DNA of 64,000 bases from Oscillospiraceae bacterium (GTDB lineage: Bacteria > Bacillota > Clostridia > Oscillospirales > Acutalibacteraceae). Both the position numbers and the translations under genes were made by a program. The DNA lies in the NCBI GenBank assembly GCA_902792985.1, contig CADBBT010000003.1:1-64000 (forward strand), given 5' to 3'. Below, piece after piece: positions 8,842 through 18,172 of the stretch (the first letter of the stretch is position 1; each line of letters opens with the position of its first letter). The notes beneath the pieces were generated by a model that did not search any database, was not told the DNA's origin, and saw only the letters and a list, made by a program, of their open reading frames with translations.

Positions 8842-8857
8842 TTCGGCCGGGGCCGAA
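8842..8857. promoter_or_regulatory. Palindrome upstream of XRE-cupin gene (candidate operator)
   Basis: TTCGGCC-GG-GGCCGAA is a perfect 16-bp palindrome in the untranslated leader, about 23 bp before the start codon. A TATAAT-like box (8874-8879, minus strand) lies just upstream, without a clear -35. Symmetry and position suit autoregulation. Confidence 0.5.
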
Positions 8858-8906
8858 AAGCAAATTATTTTTTATTATATCATAAAGTTGCAGAATTTTC
8901 TATACT

Positions 8907-10484
8907 TTACAGCGCAAAAGCGAAAAAAGTTCCGGAAAACGCCGCGTTCATCTTTACAGTCAGCCAAAGCTTCCCGATGCGCAGCCATTTGTGCACTTCG
9001 GCAATGATGAAGTCCGGCGTGCCGAGATCAAAGAACAACCCGCGCGTCACGGGTTCGTCGCCGTGCTCTGCGGCGTTTTCGGCAGCGTTCAGCAAAAACG
9101 GTTGGGAATAAAGCATCCCGCCCGCGCCGAACACCTCAAAGCGCACATAATCGCCGAGATCCTTCGCGTAATCGTCCAAATCAAACACAGCCGTCTTCGC
9201 CGGTTTGCTCGCAACCGTTTTTCCATTGGAGATCAGACGCACAAGCAGCGCGTTTTTGCTTTTTACGGCAACGGTGTTGGTTCTTTCGTTCACAGAGATG
9301 CGGTTCACTGTCGGAAAAGTTTCCACAGTGGTCCTGCCGTCGCGGTCAAGGACGCTGTAGGTCACGTCGATGTCCTCGTCCGCATCCGTTTTACCGCTTT
9401 CGATCGCCGCCACCCGCGCGCGCATCGCTGCGGCCGCAGCGCGTACTCTGCGGCAGGTTTTGCTGCTTGCGCCGTAAAACGTCTGCAGCGCGTCGGCAAT
9501 CTCTTCCAGCTCGTCGGGATTGCCCAAACAGTGGCTCGCCGCAAAAAACGTGCCGGACGCAAGCGCCGATTTTGCCGCATCGGAAGAAAGACTGTTCAGC
9601 AGCAGCACAGAAAAGCCGGTGTCGATCACATCGGGCTGATGCGCGTCGGACGACGCGATGCCAAGCACGGTCCTGCCCTTTTTCGCAAAACGCATGAGCA
9701 GCTTGTCCCAAAGAATGCGATCAAAGCGTGTGCGGCCGTCGCCCTTGGAGTTCATGTCGATGCCGATACACGAATCATAGCGTTCGAGATAGGAAGCAAA
9801 TTTGTTGATGTGATAGGCAAACGAGGGATCGTTTTCATCATAAGCTTTTTCGCTGTGCAGCTCATAGCGCGCCTTGGTGTATTCGCCGGGATGGTTGATC
9901 ACGCAAAGTCCACCCGCCTTTTCCACGCCGCGCAGCGCGTCCGTGTAGCCGGACACCGTGTTGTCATGAAAATCCGCAAACCAGCTTGTGACGTGCGCGT
10001 TGACCGAGACTGCGTTCTGTTCAATGCCGAACGGCAGACGCATAATCGTTCTGCCGGTGTTCGTCTTCAAAAAGCTGTCGCCGTTTTTCGCGGTGCCATA
10101 GGTATACTTTACGCCGCTGTCAAATGTCCCGGCCTTGCCGAGATAGGTGATCTCGCCTTCGCTGCGGTGCAGCAGGTCCAGCGCGTCTTTGATGAAGGTG
10201 TGCTGTTTTCCATTGTCCCAGCCGTGATCAACGGTGCCGTGGTCGGTGATCGCCACAATATCAAAGCCGCTTTCCAGATGGCGCTGCAAATTTTCTTTCA
10301 GTGTATGATCGCCGTCGCTGGCGTTCGTGTGCGTGTGCAGCGCCGTCTTGTATTGACCGACCGTTTTCCAGTCAACGGACGCATAGGGGTTCGTGATCGT
10401 GAGCGCGTCGCCTGCCGCTTTGCACGGCAAGGCCGCCGAAAGAAGCAGCAGCGCACAGACAAACAAAGGTAACATGCGTTTCAT
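8907..10484 (-). CDS. Secreted PHP-domain metal-dependent phosphoesterase
   Basis: A 525-residue protein with a Sec signal peptide (MKRMLPLFVCALLLLSAALP, cleavage near CKA). The PHP metal motifs follow: HTHTNASDGD (residues 50-59), AITDHGT near 80, and a distal SSDAHQPD near 278 supplying further metal ligands. PHP enzymes hydrolyse phosphomonoesters or diesters with two or three metals; exported members may scavenge phosphate or act on the wall, but the substrate is not shown. It follows the lipase-like gene by 12 bp, so the two exported proteins are co-transcribed from the promoter at 12376-12404. The C-terminal third (from about residue 390) looks like an appended beta-rich domain. Confidence 0.85.
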   Translation of the reverse strand: MKRMLPLFVCALLLLSAALPCKAAGDALTITNPYASVDWKTVGQYKTALHTHTNASDGDHTLKENLQRHLESGFDIVAITDHGTVDHGWDNGKQHTFIKDALDLLHRSEGEITYLGKAGTFDSGVKYTYGTAKNGDSFLKTNTGRTIMRLPFGIEQNAVSVNAHVTSWFADFHDNTVSGYTDALRGVEKAGGLCVINHPGEYTKARYELHSEKAYDENDPSFAYHINKFASYLERYDSCIGIDMNSKGDGRTRFDRILWDKLLMRFAKKGRTVLGIASSDAHQPDVIDTGFSVLLLNSLSSDAAKSALASGTFFAASHCLGNPDELEEIADALQTFYGASSKTCRRVRAAAAAMRARVAAIESGKTDADEDIDVTYSVLDRDGRTTVETFPTVNRISVNERTNTVAVKSKNALLVRLISNGKTVASKPAKTAVFDLDDYAKDLGDYVRFEVFGAGGMLYSQPFLLNAAENAAEHGDEPVTRGLFFDLGTPDFIIAEVHKWLRIGKLWLTVKMNAAFSGTFFAFAL

Positions 10485-10496
10485 GGATTCTCCTTC

Positions 10497-12311
10497 TCAG
10501 CGCGCAAGCAGATCCGACCAGCCCTTGCCGCCGGTCAGCGCCAACAGCAGCCGCTGCAGGAGCTTGAACAGCTTTTGCAAAAAGTCCGGCAGCGTCACTT
10601 TTGCGTTTTTGTCCGTGTTCGTCTGCGCCGGTGCGCCGGTGATGGCTGTGATCGCGTCCTGCAGCGCGTCGGACGCCGCTTCAAAGTCTTCGGTCGGCAT
10701 GACTGTCGTGGCGTTTGCTGCTTTTGCCGTTTCCAGCGCCTTTGTCAACGCGGCTTTTTGCGCGTCGGTCGCAGAGGAAAGGTCCAGGCTTTGTGCGCGG
10801 ACAATGCGGTTTTCCATCCGCCTGCTGTCGCGGCCGAAATTGAACTGCGGAAACGCGGGGTCGGTGAAGATGTCGCGGAACGCGTTGTCATAGAGGATGC
10901 GCGTTGCCAGCGCAATGACCACGCCGTTGCGCGCCGTCGCCTCATGGTGCTGTCCTTTGAAATAAAACGTCGTGTCGCACAAAATGCCGGTCGAAGCGTC
11001 CACAATGCGGCCCTCATCGATATGCACATGGGACGGGTCAGCACAATAGGTGTTCTTCTGCGTATATGCGGCCGGAAGCGTTTTCCCGACCGGCGCGCTC
11101 ACCGCGCCCAGCGACGTGGAATCCAGGTCGATCACGCCGTCGGCGTTGACCTTGTCCCAGCAGTCGCAGATCGGATACAGCGCCTGGTTGTAATCGGCGA
11201 TGTCAAAAAACTCCACGCCGTCCTGTTTTGCGTCCAGAATGTTTTGCCGGTAGTCGCACTGCGCGTGATAATACCAGTCCGTCTGGCGGCGGATCTCCGC
11301 GTCTTCGGGATCGGAAAGATACAGTTCGCGCAGCGCCGGATAATCCTCGGACGGCAGCAGCGCCCACATGCAGGTCGAGTATTCGAGGTAATCCTCCACC
11401 AGCTTGTACACAGCCGTGTCAAGAATGCGGTTGACGCTCTCGTTCGGGAAAATGCGCAGCAGCAGCGGGATCAGATAGCCGAGCCAGTCCTCCTTGAGCA
11501 GCGACGGGAACATATAGCCGTACAGCGCGGCGTCATCGTCCAGCAGCCCGTGCAGATAGATATCGCCCAGCAGCGCCGTGCCGTTTGCCGCGGGCACGAT
11601 CAGGCACACGCGATGCACGTCTTCCGACAGTGCGCGGCCCTTGTCTTTATAGATCTGCATCAGTGCGCCGAAGAGCGTCCCGCCCTGGCTGACGGGCGCA
11701 AGGTTGACAGTTGTGCCGCCGTGCTCCGCCTTTGCGGTCTGAATGAGCTCGTAAAGCTCACTCGCAATCTCATAGATATTGCCGAACGAGGCGTAGGAGA
11801 AAAAGTAAAGGTTCTCAAACCCCGCCTTCTGCGCGTAATCATACAGCGGAATGGCGTCCAGCGCAAAATCGCGGTCATGCTGCGAAAGCCCCGCAAGATT
11901 CGTCGGGTACTTTGTTGCCTGAATATTATAGATGAAATGACCGTTTTCGTCGCTCTTCACGCGGCCGGCAAGCGCTTCGCCGAGCACCTCTGCCACCGCT
12001 TCGGCGGCGCGGTTTTCCCGGTCCTGCTGTGTCACAAGCAGCGTTCCGATCGGCAGCAGCGCGTTTGCGAGCGCTTCCTTGACGATGTCGGACGTGTCCT
12101 CCAAAAAGAACGGCGGGGCATACGGTTCACCCTTGCTGTTCGTTTTCTCCGTGCCGTCATCGTTCAGATATTTGACCTCGCTCTGGAACACGCCGGGGAT
12201 GACGATGGACGGATGAACGGTTTCGGCGTCTTCTGCCGCGGCTGCAGCGGGCAAAACCGCGCCGAGCAGCAGGCAAAGCGCCAGCAGCAGTGTCAGACCT
12301 CTTTGTTTCAT
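10497..12311 (-). CDS. Secreted lipase/LCAT-like alpha/beta-hydrolase
   Basis: The 604-residue product begins with a signal peptide (MKQRGLTLLLALCLLLGAVL, cleavage after AAAA). I chose ATG 12311, with GGAAG 7 nt upstream; the open frame extends further upstream but that part is untranslated leader containing the promoter. VIPGVFQSEV near residue 37 resembles the oxyanion region of lipases, and PVSQGG with Ser208 looks like the nucleophile elbow. It is related in plan to the protein at 27155-28807. The C-terminus is a hydrophobic/basic amphipathic tail (LQKLFKLLQRLLLALTGGKG), perhaps for membrane attachment. Function as a hydrolase is inferred, not proven. Confidence 0.7.
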   Translation of the reverse strand: MKQRGLTLLLALCLLLGAVLPAAAAAEDAETVHPSIVIPGVFQSEVKYLNDDGTEKTNSKGEPYAPPFFLEDTSDIVKEALANALLPIGTLLVTQQDRENRAAEAVAEVLGEALAGRVKSDENGHFIYNIQATKYPTNLAGLSQHDRDFALDAIPLYDYAQKAGFENLYFFSYASFGNIYEIASELYELIQTAKAEHGGTTVNLAPVSQGGTLFGALMQIYKDKGRALSEDVHRVCLIVPAANGTALLGDIYLHGLLDDDAALYGYMFPSLLKEDWLGYLIPLLLRIFPNESVNRILDTAVYKLVEDYLEYSTCMWALLPSEDYPALRELYLSDPEDAEIRRQTDWYYHAQCDYRQNILDAKQDGVEFFDIADYNQALYPICDCWDKVNADGVIDLDSTSLGAVSAPVGKTLPAAYTQKNTYCADPSHVHIDEGRIVDASTGILCDTTFYFKGQHHEATARNGVVIALATRILYDNAFRDIFTDPAFPQFNFGRDSRRMENRIVRAQSLDLSSATDAQKAALTKALETAKAANATTVMPTEDFEAASDALQDAITAITGAPAQTNTDKNAKVTLPDFLQKLFKLLQRLLLALTGGKGWSDLLAR

Positions 12312-12375
12312 ACAATCGCTTCCTTTCATGACTGCGCCCCCGCGTTCAGGGGCGGCGCAAAAAAATGACGGGTGT

Positions 12376-12404
12376 ATTATAGCACAAAACGCGTGCGGTG
12401 TAAA
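12376..12404 (-). promoter_or_regulatory. Sigma-A promoter of the lipase-like/PHP operon
   Basis: Minus strand: TTTACA (12399-12404), 17 bp, TATAAT (12376-12381) with an extended TGC before the -10. Confidence 0.8.
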
Positions 12405-12466
12405 CCTTTTTGATGCACACGCAAAGAAAAAGCCGGCGACACGTTCGACAAAATCGGTCAAACGTC

Positions 12467-12495
12467 TTGACACTTCTTTTTCCGAGTGATACGAT
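12467..12495 (+). promoter_or_regulatory. Sigma-A promoter of the CxxC-repeat surface protein
   Basis: TTGACA (12467-12472), 17 bp, TACGAT (12490-12495), 31 bp before the start. Divergent from the promoter at 12376-12404 within 12312-12526. Confidence 0.8.
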
Positions 12496-12526
12496 GAAAC
12501 CAAATGTAAAAAAAGAGGAGTAACTT

Positions 12527-15283
12527 ATGAAACGTTGGCAAAAACGAAGCTGCCTGTTGGGGCTGATTTGCGCTCTTGCTGTTTTCTGCGTCCTTTTCAC
12601 GCAAGGCGCGCATGCGCATACGTTGGAACTGAGAAGCCGCACCGCGCCGACCTGTGAGCAACCCGGCAAAGAAGTTTTGCAATGCAGTCAATGCGATTTC
12701 GTCGAAACAACAACATTCCCGGCACTCGGCCACGATTATTCCGGCGGAATGACCGTTGACCGGCAACCGACGTGCGAAACCGCCGGACAAAGCTCTCTGC
12801 ACTGCAAACGCTGCAATGCAAAAACAAGCGTGCAGACGATCCAGCCCCTCGGACACAATTTTGCCGAAACGGAGACCGTCGTTGCGCCGACCTGCACGGA
12901 ATATGGCTACACCGCACGCACCTGCACCCGCTGCGACGCACAAGTGACACGCCTTTACACAGATCCGACCGGCCACAAACCGGGCGTATGGATCATTGAA
13001 AAAGAGGCGACCTGCACCCAAACCGGCGTGCGCGCCCGATCCTGTACGGTCTGCGGCGCAGTGACCGACCAGCTTTCCATCAGCAAAACGGAGCACGCCT
13101 ACACCGACAGCGTTGTTGCGCCGACCTGCACCGCCTCCGGTTATACGCTGCGCACCTGCCGCAACTGCGGCACACAGACCAAAACAAACACCGTCAAAGC
13201 CACCGGCCATGACTACACCGAACGCGTGATCGCGCCAACGTGTACGGAAGCCGGCTACACCCTGCGCATTTGCCGCAGCTGCGGCGCGCAGACCAAAACA
13301 AACACCGTCAAAGCCGCGGGCCACAGCTTTTCGGCGCACGGCACGATCACGAAAGAACCCACCTGCACGGAAAAGGGCGAAGAGACCGTTGTCTGCACGA
13401 TCTGCGGCAGCACAAAAACGCAGTCCCTCGCCGCGCGCGGGCACAGCTACGCGGCCGAATGGACGATCGACAAAGCCTCGACCTGCACCGCCAAAGGCGA
13501 AAAATCCCACCACTGCATCCGCTGCGACAAACGCAAAGACGTCACGAGTCTGCCACTCGCCGACCATGTTGCGATCGCGGAGCCTGCTGCCGCACCGACG
13601 TGCGAAAACGCTGGCACCACCGGCGGCACACGCTGCGCCGTTTGCGGAAAAACGCTTTCGGCCGGCACAACAACGCCGGCACGCGGACACAGCTTTCAGC
13701 AAAGCAAAATCCTGACTGCCGCCACCTGCACGGAAAAGGGCAGCGCCGAAATGCGCTGCACCGTCTGCGGCAAAACCGAAACCAAGGCCATCCCCGCCCT
13801 CGGTCACAGCTACAGCGAGGAATGGACGGTCGACAAAGCGCCCACCTGCACCGCGCAGGGTGAGCAGTCGCATCACTGCACCAGATGCGACAAGCGCAAA
13901 GATGTGACAAGTCTGCCGCGCACGGAGCATTTTGACGTGACGGACCCGGTCGTGAATCCGACCTGCGCCGAAAAGGGCAAGACCGCCGGCGCGCACTGCA
14001 AAATCTGCGGCAAAATTCTGATCGCGCAAGAAGACATTCCCGCCCTCGGCCACGATTTTCAGCGCATCGCAACAAAGACAGAACCGACCTGCACAGACAA
14101 AGGACGCGGCCTGATGGGCTGCAAGATCTGCGGCGCAACCGAAGAGCAGGACCTGCCCGCGCTCGGCCATGATTTTCCGAAAACATGGACGGTCGATGTG
14201 CCGCCCTCCTGCACATCGCAGGGCGAACAGTCGCGCCACTGCACCCGCTGCGGCAAGCGCACCGAGATCACCCGTCTGCCGCGCACAGAGCACACCGTAG
14301 TCTATGAGGGCGTCATCGAACCGACCTGCATCACCGCCGGACGCGCCGACCGCGCGTATTGCAGCGTCTGCGGCAAAGAGCTGACGAAAAAAACAAACCT
14401 TCCGGCCAAAGGCCATGTGCCGCAAACGGCCGTTACGCCTGCAACAACAAAGACGGACGGCCATATGGAAACCGTCTGCGCCGTCTGCGGAAAAACGCTT
14501 TCCGCTCAGACCGTTCCGCGCATCAAAAGCGTTACCCTTCCCGCAAAACAGTTTGCTTTCAGCGGCAAAAAGCGCACCCCGACCGTGACGGTGAAGGACA
14601 AGAACGGAAAAACGCTGAAAAAAGAGGACTGCTATACTATAAAATATGCCGCCGGACGCAAACAGATCGGCCGCTACAGCGTGACGGTCACCTTTTTCGG
14701 CAATTACACCGGCAAGCTCACGCGCACCTTCGACATCGTGCCGGCAAAAGTCACGGGGCTGCAGTTTACCGCAACAACTAACACGTTGAAGCTGCAATGG
14801 AACGCCGTGAGCGGCAGCAGCGGGTATAAAATCTATCTGCGCAACCCCGACACCGGCAACGCAACGCTGCTCGGCAAAACGAAAAAGACCGCCTTTGCCG
14901 TCAAAGACCTGCTGCCCGGCGCAGTCTACACCCTTTGCGTGCGCGCATATGCGAAGCTCGGCGGCAACACCTTCTCCGGCAAATGTTCCGCCGACAAGAC
15001 TGCCGCAACAAAGCCGCTTTCCCCCGCTGTGACGGCAGACGTCAAAAACGGAAAAGCCGTTTTGCAATGGGCGCCCTGCGGCGACTGCGTCTATGAGATC
15101 TATGCCGCCGAAAAGAAAAACGGCCCGTTCACCCTGCTGGGCACCACGAAAAAAACGCGCTTCACTTCTCCCGCATTTTCCCGCGGCAGCGTCAAACATT
15201 TCAAGGTCAAAGCACTTGTGCGACCGAAAAAGACCGTTTTGAGCAGCAGTACCGGCGAAATACTGACAGTGCGTTTCCGATAA
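12527..15283 (+). CDS. Secreted surface protein with 16 CxxC repeats and fibronectin-like C-terminus
   Basis: A 918-residue exported protein (signal peptide near residues 1-31, GAHAHT site). Residues about 40-660 hold 16 tandem units of about 38-42 residues with plan P-T-C-x3-G-x5-C-x2-C-x12-G-H, e.g. PTCTEAGYTLRICRSCGAQT. The last unit has lost its first Cys. The three Cys and a His per unit suggest metal binding or disulfides. A module with KRTPTVTVKDKNGKTLKK follows, then fibronectin-III-like domains (LKLQWNAVSGSSGYKIYLRN; second copy AVLQWAPCGDCVYEIYA). The same module plus Fn3 ends the surface protein at 60655-63018. No LPxTG or membrane anchor was seen. Start ATG with AGAGGAG at good distance. 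Confidence 0.85.
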   Translation: MKRWQKRSCLLGLICALAVFCVLFTQGAHAHTLELRSRTAPTCEQPGKEVLQCSQCDFVETTTFPALGHDYSGGMTVDRQPTCETAGQSSLHCKRCNAKTSVQTIQPLGHNFAETETVVAPTCTEYGYTARTCTRCDAQVTRLYTDPTGHKPGVWIIEKEATCTQTGVRARSCTVCGAVTDQLSISKTEHAYTDSVVAPTCTASGYTLRTCRNCGTQTKTNTVKATGHDYTERVIAPTCTEAGYTLRICRSCGAQTKTNTVKAAGHSFSAHGTITKEPTCTEKGEETVVCTICGSTKTQSLAARGHSYAAEWTIDKASTCTAKGEKSHHCIRCDKRKDVTSLPLADHVAIAEPAAAPTCENAGTTGGTRCAVCGKTLSAGTTTPARGHSFQQSKILTAATCTEKGSAEMRCTVCGKTETKAIPALGHSYSEEWTVDKAPTCTAQGEQSHHCTRCDKRKDVTSLPRTEHFDVTDPVVNPTCAEKGKTAGAHCKICGKILIAQEDIPALGHDFQRIATKTEPTCTDKGRGLMGCKICGATEEQDLPALGHDFPKTWTVDVPPSCTSQGEQSRHCTRCGKRTEITRLPRTEHTVVYEGVIEPTCITAGRADRAYCSVCGKELTKKTNLPAKGHVPQTAVTPATTKTDGHMETVCAVCGKTLSAQTVPRIKSVTLPAKQFAFSGKKRTPTVTVKDKNGKTLKKEDCYTIKYAAGRKQIGRYSVTVTFFGNYTGKLTRTFDIVPAKVTGLQFTATTNTLKLQWNAVSGSSGYKIYLRNPDTGNATLLGKTKKTAFAVKDLLPGAVYTLCVRAYAKLGGNTFSGKCSADKTAATKPLSPAVTADVKNGKAVLQWAPCGDCVYEIYAAEKKNGPFTLLGTTKKTRFTSPAFSRGSVKHFKVKALVRPKKTVLSSSTGEILTVRFR

Positions 15284-15337
15284 AAGAAATATTGCATAAA
15301 AATCCAACCTCAAATTAATGGTTTTTAACAAAATCAC

Positions 15338-15370
15338 ACACGCTTTGTTGACGATTTCAGCAAAGCGTGT
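15338..15370. promoter_or_regulatory. 33-bp palindrome spanning the promoter (operator candidate)
   Basis: ACACGCTTTGTTGA (15338-15351) and TCAGCAAAGCGTGT (15357-15370) are inverted repeats with one G.T position and a 5-nt centre. The -35 box lies in the left arm and centre, and the right arm abuts the -10. It could also serve as terminator for the preceding gene, since TTATATTT follows. Confidence 0.65.
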
Positions 15371-15376
15371 TATATT
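15348..15376 (+). promoter_or_regulatory. Sigma-A promoter of the FAD-oxidoreductase triad
   Basis: TTGACG (15348-15353), 17 bp, TATATT (15371-15376). Confidence 0.75.
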
Positions 15377-15453
15377 TAAAGGTGCGAAAGAGCGCTGTTT
15401 TTTCAGCGCCCGTTCATTTGAAACTCACAAACGAAACGAAGGAGCGTATCGAT

Positions 15454-16899
15454 ATGCAATATGATGTTGTTGTGATCGGCGCCGGCGTTTGCGGTGCAAT
15501 GATCACAAGAGAGCTGTCCAAGCTCGATCTGAAGGTGCTGCTGCTGGAAAAATGCAACGATGTTGCCATGGGCACATCCAAGGCAAACAGCGCCATCGTG
15601 CACGCGGGCTTTGACGCCGAACCCGGCACACTGAAGGCCAAGCTGAACGTGCAGGGCGCCTCCCTGATGGCGTATTACTGCAACAAACTCCACGTCCCCT
15701 ATCAGAACATCGGCTCGCTGGTCGTTGCTTATTGCTGGGACGACATGAAAACACTCGACGAGCTGTTTGAGCGCGGCTTTGCCAACGGCGTGCCGAACAT
15801 GGACATCATCAGCCAGGAACGCCTGCGCGATATGGAACCGTATATCAGTGAAGAGGCCGTGGGCGCACTCTGGGCGCCGACCGCCGGCATCGTCAGCCCG
15901 TATGAACTGACTGTTGCTGCGGTGGAAAACGCGGTGCTCAACGGCGCACGCGTCAAGCGCAACAGCGGCGTGTTTGCCATCGAGCAGAAGGACGGCCTGT
16001 TCATCCTCTCCACGGCCAGCGGTGTCGTCAAAGCCAAATACGTCATCAACTGCGCCGGCGTCTTTGCCGACCAGATCGCCAAGATGATCGGCGACGATTC
16101 CTTCCGCATCATCCCGCGCAAGGGCGAATACTATCTGCTGGACAAAACCGAAAAGAAAATGGTCAACCATGTGCTGTTCCATTGTCCGTCCAAAATGGGC
16201 AAAGGCATCCTTGTGACGCCGACCGCGCACGGCAACGTGCTCATGGGCCCGACCGCGATTGACCTTGACTTTGACAGCAAGCTCGACGTTGACACCACGA
16301 TCGAGGGTCTGAACACCGTGAAAAACGACGTGCGCACCGTCATTCCCGCGCTGTCCACGCGCAATTGCATCACCTCGTTTGCAGGACTGCGCGCCCACAT
16401 TGCCGACGGCAACAGCGACTTTTTGATCGCGCCCAGCAAGGCGAACGAACACTTCATCAATGTGGCCGGCATCGAATCTCCGGGTCTGACCGCCGCGCCC
16501 GCCATCGCGCGCTATGTCATGGGCATCTTCCAGGAGATCGCGCCGCAGTATACGCGCAAGGAAAGCTATCTGACCACCCGACCGAAACCGATCCGTGTGA
16601 ACGAGCTGAGCGACGAGGAACGCAAGGCGCTCATCGAAAAGGACAAGCGCTACGGCCGCATCATCTGCCGCTGCGAAGGCATCACCGAAGGTGAGATCAT
16701 CGACGCGATCAAGGCGCCCTGCGGCGCGCGCGATGTGGACGGCGTAAAACGCCGCACCCGTGCCGGTATGGGCCGCTGCCAGGGCGGCTTCTGCGGCTCC
16801 AAAGTCGTGGAGATCCTCGCGCGTGAACTCGGCGAGGAAATGAACAAGATCACGAAATTCGGCAACGATTCAAAGATCCTGTATAACAGAACAAAGTGA
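15454..16899 (+). CDS. GlpA-like FAD-dependent glycerol-3-phosphate dehydrogenase with BFD-like domain
   Basis: The 481-residue protein starts at ATG 15454, 9 nt after GAAGGAG; the frame is open further upstream through the promoter. The N-terminus carries the FAD-binding Rossmann motif VVIGAGVCGAMITRELS and the DAO-type body (SAIVHAGFDAEPGT). The C-terminal 90 residues form a BFD-like [2Fe-2S] domain, with IICRCEGITEGEI and GRCQGGFCGSKV supplying four Cys. This matches anaerobic GlpA-type dehydrogenases of Clostridia that work with the two genes downstream, by analogy with GlpABC. Substrate is likely glycerol 3-phosphate but other hydroxy acids are possible. First gene of the triad, 10 bp before the next. 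Confidence 0.88.
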   Translation: MQYDVVVIGAGVCGAMITRELSKLDLKVLLLEKCNDVAMGTSKANSAIVHAGFDAEPGTLKAKLNVQGASLMAYYCNKLHVPYQNIGSLVVAYCWDDMKTLDELFERGFANGVPNMDIISQERLRDMEPYISEEAVGALWAPTAGIVSPYELTVAAVENAVLNGARVKRNSGVFAIEQKDGLFILSTASGVVKAKYVINCAGVFADQIAKMIGDDSFRIIPRKGEYYLLDKTEKKMVNHVLFHCPSKMGKGILVTPTAHGNVLMGPTAIDLDFDSKLDVDTTIEGLNTVKNDVRTVIPALSTRNCITSFAGLRAHIADGNSDFLIAPSKANEHFINVAGIESPGLTAAPAIARYVMGIFQEIAPQYTRKESYLTTRPKPIRVNELSDEERKALIEKDKRYGRIICRCEGITEGEIIDAIKAPCGARDVDGVKRRTRAGMGRCQGGFCGSKVVEILARELGEEMNKITKFGNDSKILYNRTK

Positions 16900-16909
16900 G
16901 GTGGGAACA

Positions 16910-18172
16910 ATGCTGAAATATGATCTGGTTGTCATCGGCGGCGGTCCCGCCGGTATGGCTGCCGCACTCAAAGCCAAAGAATGCGGCGTGAAAAAAATCC
17001 TGATTCTCGAACGCGCCGAAACCCTCGGCGGCATCCTTGAACAATGCATCCACGCAGGCTTCGGTCTGCACTACTTCGGCGAGGAGCTCACCGGCCCCGA
17101 ATACGCCCACCGCTTTATCGAGCAGGTCGAACAGACCGACATCGAAGTCAAGGTGGACACAATGGTGCTTGAGATCCGCACCGGCAACGTCGTTGTTGCA
17201 ACCAACAACATCGATGGTCTGCTTGAAATCAGCGCCACGGCGATCATCCTCGCCATGGGCTGCCGTGAACGTCCGCGCGGCGCGCTGGATATTCCAGGTT
17301 CGCGCGCATCCGGCATCATGACCGCCGGTACCGCGCAGAAATATGTCAACCTCGACGGCTATATGCCGGGCAAAAAGATCGTCATCCTCGGCTCCGGCGA
17401 CATCGGCCTGATCATGGCGCGCCGCATGACCCTTGAGGGCGCTAAGGTAGAAATGGTCTGCGAGCTTATGCCGTTCTCCGGCGGTCTGCAGCGCAACATC
17501 ACCCAGTGTCTGGACGATCTCGGCATCCCGCTCAAGCTCTCGTGCACCGTCATCAAGACCCACGGCATCGAACGTCTTGAAGGCGTGACGATCGCCAATG
17601 TGGACGAACACCGTCAGCCGATCCCCGGCACAGAGCAATATGTCGAATGCGACACCCTGCTGCTCTCCGTCGGTCTGATTCCCGAAAACGAGCTCACCCG
17701 TATGGCCGGCATCATCATCGATCCCGTCACCAACGGCGCTATCGTGGATGAACACCGCCAGACGAGCCGTCCGGGTGTGTTTGCCTGCGGCAACGTGCTG
17801 CAGGTGCACGACCTTGTGGACTATGTGACCGCCGAAAGCCAGATCGCCGGCGAAGGCGCCGCCGCATATATCGCTTCCCGTCCGCGCGGCCGCAACCGTT
17901 ATGTTTCCGTCAAAGGCCAGGACGGCGTACGCTATGTCGTTCCGCAGAACATCAACGAAAACACCGACACGGACGTCAAACTCTATTTCCGTGTGGCGGA
18001 TGTTTTCCGCAACGCAAAAATCATCGTGGAAAGCGACGGCAAAGTGCTGTATTCCAAGAAAAAGCCGAAGCTTGCGCCCGGTGAAATGGAATATGTCACA
18101 ATCAAGGCCGACGACATCCACGCCCTTGAAAAGAAACAGCTCACCGTCAGACTGGAGGTGCCGACAAAATGA
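16910..18172 (+). CDS. NAD(P)/FAD-dependent oxidoreductase, GlpB-like partner
   Basis: A 420-residue pyridine nucleotide-disulfide-type flavoprotein. It has an N-terminal FAD motif (LVVIGGGPAGMAAALKAKE), a central NAD motif (IVILGSGDIGLIMARRM) and the C-terminal FAD motif GVFACGNVLQVHD. Residues 325-420 form an extra beta-rich tail. I chose ATG 16910, with AGGTGG 5 nt upstream; GTG 16901 is part of that site. It overlaps the DUF1667 gene by 4 bp. In this conserved clostridial triad it probably passes electrons from the GlpA-like subunit to the DUF1667 protein or to NAD, but the acceptor is not known from sequence. Confidence 0.88.
   Translation: MLKYDLVVIGGGPAGMAAALKAKECGVKKILILERAETLGGILEQCIHAGFGLHYFGEELTGPEYAHRFIEQVEQTDIEVKVDTMVLEIRTGNVVVATNNIDGLLEISATAIILAMGCRERPRGALDIPGSRASGIMTAGTAQKYVNLDGYMPGKKIVILGSGDIGLIMARRMTLEGAKVEMVCELMPFSGGLQRNITQCLDDLGIPLKLSCTVIKTHGIERLEGVTIANVDEHRQPIPGTEQYVECDTLLLSVGLIPENELTRMAGIIIDPVTNGAIVDEHRQTSRPGVFACGNVLQVHDLVDYVTAESQIAGEGAAAYIASRPRGRNRYVSVKGQDGVRYVVPQNINENTDTDVKLYFRVADVFRNAKIIVESDGKVLYSKKKPKLAPGEMEYVTIKADDIHALEKKQLTVRLEVPTK

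Noticed and set aside
12458..15337. 959-codon open frame opposite the CxxC-repeat gene
   Set aside because: It mirrors the repeats of the plus-strand gene, has no ribosome site or promoter, and its protein is only Cys/Gly/Ala/Arg-rich. It is a composition shadow.
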